A stretch of 13,020 bases of DNA. It comes from JBBKWQ01 sp037969115 (GTDB lineage Bacteria; Actinomycetota; Acidimicrobiia; Acidimicrobiales; Ilumatobacteraceae). The notes under the pieces were generated by a model that had not been told where the DNA came from, made no database searches, and saw only the letters and a program-made list of their open reading frames with translations. Positions 7,255-13,020 of the stretch are shown in pieces. Position 1 is the first letter of the stretch; each line of letters begins with the position of its first letter. The DNA lies in NCBI GenBank assembly GCA_037969115.1, contig JBBKWQ010000330.1, forward strand, positions 1-13,020, read 5' to 3'. The position numbers were made by a program, and so were the translations under genes.

Positions 7255-8379
7255 GTGAGAACACGGGCCGCAATTCTTCGGGAGATCAACACGCCATGGA
7301 GCGTCGAGGAGATCGAACTCGATCCACCCAAGGCCGGTGAGGTGCTCGTCAAACTCGCCGCGTCCGGCATGTGCCACTCCGACGAGCACGTGGTCACCGG
7401 CGATCTGGCCGGGGCAACACCTGCGCCGCCCATGATCGGAGGGCACGAGGGTGCCGGCGTCGTGGTGCAAGTCGGCGAAGGCGTCAACTGGCTCGAAGAG
7501 GGCGATCACGTCGTCTTCGGTTTCGTGCCTGCATGTGGACGATGCATGAGCTGTGTCGAGGGGCATTCGAACCTCTGCGACAACTCGGCTGCGTTCCCGA
7601 CCGGTATGCAGATCAGCGACGGTACCGCCCGCCACCACACGCTCGACGGTCTCGACCTCGGGCTCATGTGTCTGCTCGGCTCGTTCGCCGAACACACCGT
7701 GGTGCACGAGTCGAGCTGCGTGAAGTTGGAGAAGGACTGGCCGCTCGACAAGGCGTGCCTGCTGGGCTGTGGCGTGGTCACCGGCTGGGGCTCGGCGGTG
7801 TACGCGGCCGACGTGCAGCCAGGCGATTACGTGGCCGTGGTGGGTATCGGTGGCATCGGTGCCAATGCCGTGCAGGGTGCAAAGATGGCCGGCGCTCGCG
7901 CTGTGGCCGCGATCGACCCCGTCGAGTTCAAGCGCGAGAAGGCGATGGACTTCGGGGCCACGCACACGTACTCCTCGATCCAGGAGGCGATGGAGAAGCT
8001 CGACGAGTCCACGTGGGGTCGCGGTTTCGACAAGGTCATCATGACCATGGGTGTCGGCAACGGCGACGCGCTCGGCGAGGCCTTCCATCTCGGCGGCAAG
8101 CGGGCCAAGATCGTCGTCACGAACATCCACCCCACGGTCGAGCCGTCGATGGCGATTCCTGGCGCATTCCTCACACTGATGGAGAAGCAGCTGATCGGTT
8201 CGTTGTTCGGATCGGCCAACATCCGAAAGGACATCCCGAGACTGATGGAGCTCTACACCCAGGGCCAGCTCAACCTCGACGATCTCATCACGCAGACCTA
8301 CACGCTCGACCAGGTCAACGAGGGCTACGACGCCATGCGCGCCGGCGAGAACATCCGCGGCGTGATCATCTTCGACTGA
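7255..8379 (+). CDS. NDMA-dependent-type zinc alcohol dehydrogenase (Rxyl_3153-like, mycofactocin-associated)
   Basis: This is a 374-residue medium-chain zinc alcohol dehydrogenase oxidising an unknown alcohol. The catalytic zinc site is visible as Cys40 (SGMCHSDEH), His64-Glu65 (GGHEGAGVV) and Cys172 (GCGVVTGWG). The structural zinc is held by Cys94, Cys97, Cys100 and Cys108. The nucleotide-binding motif GIGGIG is at 197-202. The overall sequence, including MCLLGSFAEHTVVHESS, DPVEFKREKAMDFGATHT, MEKQLIGSLFGSANIRKDIP and the end GENIRGVIIFD, matches my memory of the NDMA-dependent (Rxyl_3153) family. Those enzymes hold NAD tightly and are genomically linked to the redox cofactor mycofactocin. 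The GTG start has a GGGGG ribosome binding site at 7243-7247 with a 7-base spacer. It heads the four-gene run and is divergent from the PhzF gene across 122 bp. A weak TTGCGC/TACAGT pair (7166-7192, 15-base spacer) is the only promoter-like signal I see there. Confidence 0.93.
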   Translation: MRTRAAILREINTPWSVEEIELDPPKAGEVLVKLAASGMCHSDEHVVTGDLAGATPAPPMIGGHEGAGVVVQVGEGVNWLEEGDHVVFGFVPACGRCMSCVEGHSNLCDNSAAFPTGMQISDGTARHHTLDGLDLGLMCLLGSFAEHTVVHESSCVKLEKDWPLDKACLLGCGVVTGWGSAVYAADVQPGDYVAVVGIGGIGANAVQGAKMAGARAVAAIDPVEFKREKAMDFGATHTYSSIQEAMEKLDESTWGRGFDKVIMTMGVGNGDALGEAFHLGGKRAKIVVTNIHPTVEPSMAIPGAFLTLMEKQLIGSLFGSANIRKDIPRLMELYTQGQLNLDDLITQTYTLDQVNEGYDAMRAGENIRGVIIFD

Positions 8380-8415
8380 CCACATCGAATCACGATCGTC
8401 GTCGAACCACAGCGC

Positions 8416-9240
8416 ATGCAGTGGAAGCACATCCGATATGAGCTGCCCGCCGAGCGGGTCGCTCGCATCGTGCTCGCTCGTCCCGAAGCGGCAAACGCTC
8501 AGAGCTACGACCTGCTCTCGGAGCTGAACGAAGCCTTCGACCAGGCGGCGCGCGACGAAGACGTTCGGGTAATCGTGCTCGCCGCCGATGGCAAACATTT
8601 CTCGTCAGGGCACGATCTGGCCGATCGTCCCGACATGGATCGGCCGATCATCGGCACCCAGTGCCACTTCGAGGCCGGCGATGCCGAGGGTTACATGGCT
8701 CGCGAGGCCGAGATGTACGTCGGTCTCTGCTGGCGCTGGCGGAACATCGCGAAGCCGACGATCGCGCAGGTGCAGGGCAAGGTGATCGCCGGCGGGCTGA
8801 TGCTGGTGTGGCCGATGGATCTGATCGTGTGCTCGGAAGAAGCGACATTCGCCGATCCGGTCGTCGCCTTCGGCGTGAACGGCCACGAGTACTTCACGCA
8901 TCCGTACGAAGTCGGTGCGCGGCTGGCCAAGGACATGCTGTTCACGGGCCGGGCCATCACGGCTCACGAAGCGCTTCAGCACGGAATGGTCAGTCGCGTG
9001 GTGCCGTTGGACGAGCTCGAGTCGGCGACCCTCGAACTCGCGTCGCACATCGCGAAACGTCCGATGTTCGGCCTCACCACGGCCAAGCAGAGTGTGAACA
9101 ACACGCTCGATGCCATGGGGATGTACACCGCGATCCAATCCGCGTTCGGACTACATCACGTGGGGCACAGCAACAACATGCGCAAGCACGGCATGTTGAT
9201 CGACCCTGCGGGCATCGACACGATTCGCGAGGAAGCATGA
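8416..9240 (+). CDS. Crotonase-superfamily protein (annotated type: enoyl-CoA hydratase) lacking both catalytic Glu
   Basis: This 274-residue protein has the crotonase (enoyl-CoA hydratase/isomerase) fold, which binds acyl-CoA thioesters. The N-terminal strand ARIVLARPEAANA, the first oxyanion-hole segment GKHFSSGHDL (59-68) and the second, GKVIAGGLML (121-130), are all present, as is the typical TGRAITAHEALQHGMVSRVV block. Aligning by eye to rat enoyl-CoA hydratase, Glu144 falls on Met129 and Glu164 on Val149 (DPVVAFG), with the normal 20-residue spacing. Both hydratase glutamates are therefore absent and simple hydration is doubtful. A His/Tyr/Glu-containing segment, GVNGHEYFTHPYEVG (153-167), may carry the replacement chemistry. 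The gene starts 36 bp after the dehydrogenase, and its stop overlaps the next start by ATGA. Fold is sure; reaction unknown. Confidence 0.88.
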   Translation: MQWKHIRYELPAERVARIVLARPEAANAQSYDLLSELNEAFDQAARDEDVRVIVLAADGKHFSSGHDLADRPDMDRPIIGTQCHFEAGDAEGYMAREAEMYVGLCWRWRNIAKPTIAQVQGKVIAGGLMLVWPMDLIVCSEEATFADPVVAFGVNGHEYFTHPYEVGARLAKDMLFTGRAITAHEALQHGMVSRVVPLDELESATLELASHIAKRPMFGLTTAKQSVNNTLDAMGMYTAIQSAFGLHHVGHSNNMRKHGMLIDPAGIDTIREEA

Positions 9241-10172
9241 GCCGGCCAGGCCCCGAACACGCTGCCACGATCGTCGAACACCTCGCCGAGCTCGTGGTGG
9301 GCCGACGGCGCGAGATCGAGTTGGTCGTCGCGGCGTTGTCGGTCGACCGGCACGTCCTGCTCGAAGGTCCGCCCGGCACGGGCAAGTCGACCCTGCTCCG
9401 GGCCGTTGCCCGCGAGCTCGGAGTGGGTTTCGAGTTCGTCGAGGGCAACGCCGAGCTCACTCCTGCGCGCCTCGTCGGCCACTTCGACCCGGCACGCGTC
9501 CTCGCCGAGGGCTACGACCCCGACGTGTTCGTCGACGGTTCCCTCGTGCGGGCGCTCCGCGAAGGTTCGTTGCTGTATGTCGAAGAGATCAACCGGGTGC
9601 CGGAGGAGACGCTGAACGTGCTGGTCACCGTGATGAGCGAGCGCGAGATCACCGTGCCACGGTTGGGCCGGATCGCGGCCGAGGACGGGTTCCGCCTGGT
9701 CGCCGCGATGAATCCGTTCGACGCGGTCGGTACGGCTCGGATCTCGGGGGCGATCTACGACCGGGTCTGCCGACTCTCGGTCGGCTATCAGAGTGCAACA
9801 GACGAGGTCGAGATCGCACACCGCGAGACCGCCGGGATCGATCCGTCATGGTTGACGCAAGTCGTCGACCTCGTGCGCGCCACCCGAACACACCCCGATC
9901 TTCGTGTCGGCTCGTCAGTTCGCGGTGCGATCGACATGTCGGCGGTCGCGCAATCGCTTGCCGGGTTACGCAGCGGTTCGGTCCGCGACCCGGAGATCTC
10001 GCTCGATGCCGCGCTGGTCGCTCTGTCGGGGCGGGTGCGTCTGCGGGAGGGGATCGGTCGCACCACCGAGGACATCATCACCGAACTCTGGCGGGCGACG
10101 TTCGCTCCGCAGTCCGATGGCGGCGAACAGGGAAAAGTGCCAGCCCCGACGGGGGCGACGCCAGCCGACTGA
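9237..10172 (+). CDS. MoxR-type AAA+ ATPase
   Basis: This 311-residue AAA+ ATPase of the MoxR branch belongs to a group of hexameric chaperone-like machines that usually work with a VWA protein to activate or insert a cofactor into a client enzyme. Walker A GPPGTGKS is at 44-51. The Walker B region LLYVEEINRVPEETLN starts at 112, with Glu116-Glu117 where most relatives have Asp-Glu. Sensor 1 is in RLVAAMNPFD (153-162), followed by the arginine-finger region ARISGAIYDRVCRL. A helical lid domain occupies the C-terminal third, and a short Gly/Pro-rich tail ends the protein. The ATG start lies in the ATGA overlap with the crotonase stop, which strongly suggests translational coupling. An in-frame extension upstream to 8661 is antisense-like noise inside the crotonase gene. 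Confidence 0.92.
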   Translation: MSRPGPEHAATIVEHLAELVVGRRREIELVVAALSVDRHVLLEGPPGTGKSTLLRAVARELGVGFEFVEGNAELTPARLVGHFDPARVLAEGYDPDVFVDGSLVRALREGSLLYVEEINRVPEETLNVLVTVMSEREITVPRLGRIAAEDGFRLVAAMNPFDAVGTARISGAIYDRVCRLSVGYQSATDEVEIAHRETAGIDPSWLTQVVDLVRATRTHPDLRVGSSVRGAIDMSAVAQSLAGLRSGSVRDPEISLDAALVALSGRVRLREGIGRTTEDIITELWRATFAPQSDGGEQGKVPAPTGATPAD

Positions 10173-10189
10173 CTCCGCCTCCGCCAGAT

Positions 10190-11113
10190 GTGGCCGAGGG
10201 CGAAGCAGCCGACGACGAGATCGCCGAGAGCCGACGGCGAACCACGTCGCGTCGTCAGCTCGCGCAGAGCGAGCTGTTCGAGAACATCTCGCCGGACGTG
10301 GGTGAGCTGGACGAGAGCGCCGTCGAGCAGGCCCTGGCCGAGACACCCGACGATCTTCTGGCGTTGATGGCCAACCTCGTCGGGGCAACCGATCAACGTC
10401 TCCGCGATCTCGCTCGCCGACTCGCAGGTCGGCTGTTCCTCGACATTGCCCGGAGCGGGCCGACGAGGCCACGAGGCACGGGCCGCATGACCGAGCAGCC
10501 CTATCGGCCCGATCTGGGTGATATCGACATCGACGCCAGCTTCGATGCGATCGCGAGCGCTCGGGCGGCAAACGAGGCGATCGACCCGGAGCAGATTCGC
10601 GTCCGCGCATGGACCACGCCGGACACGGCGATCTGCCTGCTGGTCGATCGGAGTGGATCGATGGGCGGGGAACCGCTCGCCACATCTGCCGTCGCTGCAG
10701 CCGCAGTAGCGTGCCGTGCTCCGGCCGACTATTCGGTGCTTTCGTTCGCGAAGTCGGTGATCGCCGTCAAGTCGCAGGACGTGCACCGGGCGACGGATGT
10801 CGTCGTCGACGGCGTGCTCGCTCTCCGCGGGTCGGGTTCCACCGATCTCGCTGCTGCGTTGCGCGCGGCACGGGTGCAGGTCGATCGCTCAGCGGCCGCT
10901 CGACGGATCGTGATCCTCCTGTCGGACTGCCGAGCAACCGAGGAAGGCGACGTGGTTGCGGCGGCGACGGCGCTGGACGAGCTGGTGATCGTGGCGCCAC
11001 ACGGCGAGCATCTCGAAGCCGAGCAACTGGCGATGGCAGTGGGCGCTCGGTTCGCAGTGTTCGACGGGCCGTCGTCAGTTCCCGGCGCGCTCACCGGCGC
11101 GCTCGGTCGCTGA
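10190..11113 (+). CDS. VWA-domain protein, partner of the MoxR ATPase
   Basis: This 307-residue protein has a C-terminal von Willebrand factor A domain, which typically binds a metal through a MIDAS site and recruits a client to its AAA+ partner. The MIDAS residues are complete: Asp153-x-Ser155-x-Ser157 (LLVDRSGSMGG), Thr218 (RGSGSTDLAAAL) and Asp246 (VILLSDCRATE). The N-terminal half (about 1-130) is helical and charged (LFENISPDVG, LMANLVGATDQRLRDLARRLAGR), as in CbbO/NorD-like and related MoxR partners. No signal peptide or membrane segment is present, so it acts in the cytoplasm. The start is uncertain. GTG 10190, 17 bp after the MoxR stop, is the first plausible codon; it lacks a good ribosome binding site. 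The frame is open further back to 9848 inside the MoxR gene without another convincing start. Confidence 0.88.
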   Translation: MAEGEAADDEIAESRRRTTSRRQLAQSELFENISPDVGELDESAVEQALAETPDDLLALMANLVGATDQRLRDLARRLAGRLFLDIARSGPTRPRGTGRMTEQPYRPDLGDIDIDASFDAIASARAANEAIDPEQIRVRAWTTPDTAICLLVDRSGSMGGEPLATSAVAAAAVACRAPADYSVLSFAKSVIAVKSQDVHRATDVVVDGVLALRGSGSTDLAAALRAARVQVDRSAAARRIVILLSDCRATEEGDVVAAATALDELVIVAPHGEHLEAEQLAMAVGARFAVFDGPSSVPGALTGALGR

Positions 11114-11121
11114 CCTGGATG

Positions 11122-12444
11122 TCAACAGGTGGCGTTCGGGTCTGGCGCCACGCCGACGTTGTTGTTCTCGAGCACCACGGCCGGCTTCGTCGTGTCGACG
11201 ACGTCACCGGTGCCGTCGCGGTCGTCTTCTCCGGGCGACGTGGTCGAAGATCCCGTAGACCCTGCCTGGCGCGGGGCCGCCGTGGTCGTGGAGGCGAACA
11301 CCTGGTCGGGCGCACTGGCGATCGTCGCCTCACCGCGGAACACCGAAAGGATCGCCTGCATGTTGTCGCCGTTGATGCTCGGGATCTCGACTGACTGGCC
11401 CGAGCGGTTCGCGCTGTGGGTCTCGACCTGGAACGTCGTGATGAGCGCGGGATCGAGCCCCTGCAGCGTGCCGGCGAACTCGAGCATCTTGGTGAGGGTG
11501 AGTCCGGTGTCGGTGACGAGGTACTCGGAGTTCGTGTCGATCAGCGCTGTGGCCACGCTCGGCGTATAGAGCCCCTTCGAGATGACACCGCTGATGACTC
11601 GGCGGATGAAGTCCTGCTGCCGTGAGATTCGGCCGAAGTCCGATGTGCCGTCGCGCCGCCAGTTGCCACTGCCTGCCGGATCTTCGTATTCGTACTTGCG
11701 AGACCGCACGTAGGCGAGCGCGGTTTCGCCGTCGAGGTTCACACAACCGGTTTGCGAGATGTCGAGCTTCGTGTTCTTGTCGCGAGCTGGGAACTCGAAG
11801 GGCACATCGACGCCGCCGATCGCATCGACGAGTCGCTTGAACGCGCAGAAGTCGACCTGCACGTAGTGGTCGATCGGTACCTGGAAGTTCAGGTAGAGCG
11901 TGTCGATCAGGCGTTGCGGGTCGTCCTGCCGGTACGCCGAGTTGATGCGAGCCTTGCCGCCTCCGTTCACGGTGACGTACAGGTCACGCGGAAACGACAG
12001 GACGGCCACGTTGTTCGTCGAGGGATTCACCCGCCACACCATGATGGTGTCGCTTCGCTCACCGAGCGCACTGCGATTGCCGATGCCACCGGCGTAGGGT
12101 GAGCCCGGATCGAGGCACGCGTTGCTGTCGGCGCCGGTGATCAGGAAGTTTGCCGCCTCGGGTTCTGCGAGCACGACCTCGTCGTCATTCACCACCGGAT
12201 TGCCTGCCGCGTCGTGCGCGACGGGAATCGTGGTGGTGGCGCCCGGGTACACGATCGGAGATGTGGTGACGGGTTCGGCCGTGGCGACGCCGTCGATGAC
12301 CACCAGGTTTCGTTGGGCGAGCACCCACTGCCCAGCGGCCAAGCCTGCTGCCGCGCCGAATGCCGCAACCGCGGCAAGGACCACGAACGTGATCGTGAGC
12401 CGCTGTTTCCAGGTGCGCGACCTCGCCCGCGTCGACTTCGTCAT
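11122..12444 (-). CDS. LytR-CpsA-Psr (LCP) family cell-wall glycopolymer ligase
   Basis: This 440-residue membrane-anchored LCP protein belongs to enzymes that transfer lipid-linked glycopolymers (teichoic acid, arabinogalactan or capsule types) to peptidoglycan outside the cell. A basic N-terminus (about 1-15) and one transmembrane helix (about 16-38) put the rest outside. The LCP domain spans about 98-285: GERSDTIMVWRVN (128-140) with Arg130/Asp132, VLSFPRDLYV with Arg153/Asp154, INSAY (167-171), AIGGVDVPF (208-216), ALAYVRSRKYE (242-252) and DFGRISRQQDFIRRV (269-283). Most of the conserved Arg/Asp residues that hold the pyrophosphate are therefore present. After about residue 380 comes a Ser/Thr/Gly/Asp-rich low-complexity tail ending in NNNVGVAPDPNATC; there is no classic LytR_C domain. 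The ATG lies 34 bp after the stop of the L,D-transpeptidase gene on the same strand, suggesting co-expression. Confidence 0.93.
   Translation of the reverse strand: MTKSTRARSRTWKQRLTITFVVLAAVAAFGAAAGLAAGQWVLAQRNLVVIDGVATAEPVTTSPIVYPGATTTIPVAHDAAGNPVVNDDEVVLAEPEAANFLITGADSNACLDPGSPYAGGIGNRSALGERSDTIMVWRVNPSTNNVAVLSFPRDLYVTVNGGGKARINSAYRQDDPQRLIDTLYLNFQVPIDHYVQVDFCAFKRLVDAIGGVDVPFEFPARDKNTKLDISQTGCVNLDGETALAYVRSRKYEYEDPAGSGNWRRDGTSDFGRISRQQDFIRRVISGVISKGLYTPSVATALIDTNSEYLVTDTGLTLTKMLEFAGTLQGLDPALITTFQVETHSANRSGQSVEIPSINGDNMQAILSVFRGEATIASAPDQVFASTTTAAPRQAGSTGSSTTSPGEDDRDGTGDVVDTTKPAVVLENNNVGVAPDPNATC
11129..11151. terminator. Hairpin at the convergent VWA/LCP junction (possible terminator)
   Basis: GTGGCG (11129-11134) pairs with CGCCAC (11146-11151), with two further G:U pairs possible inside. 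It starts 16 bases after the VWA stop and lies within the last codons of the convergent LCP gene. A second 5-bp repeat, ACCTG/CAGGT (11113-11130), overlaps it. The two genes are only 8 bp apart, so any terminator must lie inside coding sequence. There is no T-run; weak support. Confidence 0.25.
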
Positions 12445-12478
12445 GAAGTCGCCAGGCTACTGGCGCGAGATCGACCGA

Positions 12479-13020
12479 TTACTGCAGGACGACGACTTTG
12501 GTGCCGATCCATGCCCAGCCCCACACCCACTGCGCGTCGGGTGTGGACTGGCGCACACAGCCGCCCGACAACGGCGTACCGAGTTGCCAGATCGACTGCA
12601 CCTTCTTGCCGTTCTGACTGGGGATCTCGTGGAACCCGATGTTGTCGCCGTCTCCGCCCTTGGCGAATCGCACCATGTACCGCCAGCAGATCGACGGATT
12701 CTTGATGTTGCAGGTGTAGCTCGATCTCGAGAACACGCTGTAGGTGCCCGGCAACGGCTGATTCCACGTGAGGCGGCCCGAAACCAGATGCGTCTTCAGT
12801 ACACCGCCGCTGTCATCGACAGCCCAGACCCGCTGACGAGACTTCGAATACACCATGCGACGGCCGGAGCCCGAGTTCGCCGGCAGGAGGTCGGCGGGTG
12901 GCAGCGTGGTCGTGGTCGTGGTCGGCGGCGGTGGCAGCGTCGGGGTGAGCTGCACGGCCGTGCCGCGTTCGGGCGTGGTGTTGCCGGCACGGACGGGGCC
13001 GGGGGCGATGGGGTCTGCGA
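12479..13020 (-). CDS. L,D-transpeptidase (YkuD-type) catalytic domain, 5' partial
   Basis: The frame is open to the right edge, so the N-terminus, expected to hold a signal peptide or anchor, is not seen. Visible residues are a Pro/Thr-rich linker (TPTLPPPP, a Thr run, LPPADLLPA) followed by a YkuD domain. L,D-transpeptidases make 3-3 peptidoglycan cross-links outside the membrane, or attach proteins to it. Counting from an internal GTG at 12955, QRVWAVDDSGG (41-51) and the TWNQPLPGTYSV segment (63-74) are typical. The catalytic pair is His109 (NIGFHEIP) and Cys133 in SGGCVRQS, where the more usual form is SHGCIR. Cys82 and Cys90 (TCNIKNPSIC) could form a disulfide. The domain ends WIGTKVVVLQ. 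The gene lies just upstream of the LCP gene, giving a cell-wall pair. The internal GTG should not be taken as the true start. Confidence 0.88.
   Translation of the reverse strand, partial: ADPIAPGPVRAGNTTPERGTAVQLTPTLPPPPTTTTTTLPPADLLPANSGSGRRMVYSKSRQRVWAVDDSGGVLKTHLVSGRLTWNQPLPGTYSVFSRSSYTCNIKNPSICWRYMVRFAKGGDGDNIGFHEIPSQNGKKVQSIWQLGTPLSGGCVRQSTPDAQWVWGWAWIGTKVVVLQ

Noticed and set aside
7133..7273. 47-codon N-terminal extension of the PhzF protein
   Set aside because: PhzF proteins start at the MQ-x-x-Y-x-E-V-D-V-F strand. The extension would overlap the divergent dehydrogenase start and promoter region.
6763..8598. 611-codon minus-strand open frame opposite the dehydrogenase
   Set aside because: It is antisense to a well-recognised gene, has no family motifs, is His/Asp/Val/Arg-rich as expected of a mirrored GC-rich frame, and runs into the PhzF gene in the wrong frame.
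9848..10189. N-terminal extension of the VWA protein into the MoxR gene
   Set aside because: The sequence there is Arg/Pro/Gly-rich and unlike a protein domain, while the MoxR frame in the same DNA is clearly coding.
9788..10786. 332-codon minus-strand open frame across the MoxR/VWA genes
   Set aside because: It is antisense to two genes with clear motifs, with Arg/Ser-rich noise composition.
11082..11104. 11-base direct repeat CCGGCGCGCTC at the end of the VWA gene
   Set aside because: Its 12-base period encodes PGAL/TGAL in frame. It is short and GC-rich, likely chance or a local duplication without function.
12906..12925. GTGGTC-like repeats near the right edge as a possible DNA repeat element
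   Set aside because: They are the Thr codons of the Pro/Thr linker in the L,D-transpeptidase, an ordinary low-complexity spacer.

Overview
The window is GC-rich, densely coded bacterial DNA. It carries a HelD-type RNA polymerase-associated helicase, an actinobacterial NDMA-dependent (mycofactocin-linked) zinc alcohol dehydrogenase, an LCP cell-wall ligase and an L,D-transpeptidase. Together these point to an actinomycete (Actinomycetota). The Asp/Glu-rich proteins and gene set would suit an Acidimicrobiia/Ilumatobacter-like organism, but there is no rRNA or marker gene to prove it. I see no tRNA, rRNA, CRISPR array, transposon or phage gene.

Layout, left to right: (i) 2-1861 (+), a HelD-like UvrD-family helicase whose N-terminus lies outside the window. 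(ii) 1904-2620 (-), a small alpha/beta hydrolase, convergent with the helicase. (iii) 2621-2858, an AT-richer divergent promoter region with one candidate promoter on each strand. (iv) 2859-3292 (+), an unrecognised small protein followed by a 27-codon ORF overlapping it by ATGA; the short ORF looks like the displaced C-terminus of the first. (v) 3314-6262 (+), a large two-lobed M16 (PqqL-like) zinc protease with a lipoprotein signal. (vi) 6281-7132 (-), a PhzF-family isomerase/epimerase, convergent with the protease; a 10-bp perfect hairpin sits at the junction.

(vii) 7255-11113 (+), a compact four-gene run: Zn alcohol dehydrogenase, crotonase-fold protein, MoxR-type AAA+ ATPase and VWA-domain protein. 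The gaps are 36 bp, a 4-base ATGA overlap and about 17 bp, so this is very probably one operon. MoxR/VWA pairs commonly act as ATP-driven activators or cofactor-insertion machines for a client enzyme. Here the obvious clients are the dehydrogenase and the crotonase-like protein, which lacks both canonical catalytic glutamates. This is the most interesting unit in the window.

(viii) 11122-13020 (-), an envelope pair: an L,D-transpeptidase (cut by the window end) 34 bp upstream of an LCP-family glycopolymer ligase, convergent with the VWA gene across only 8 bp.

All names rest on reading motifs in the translated sequence; no database search was possible.
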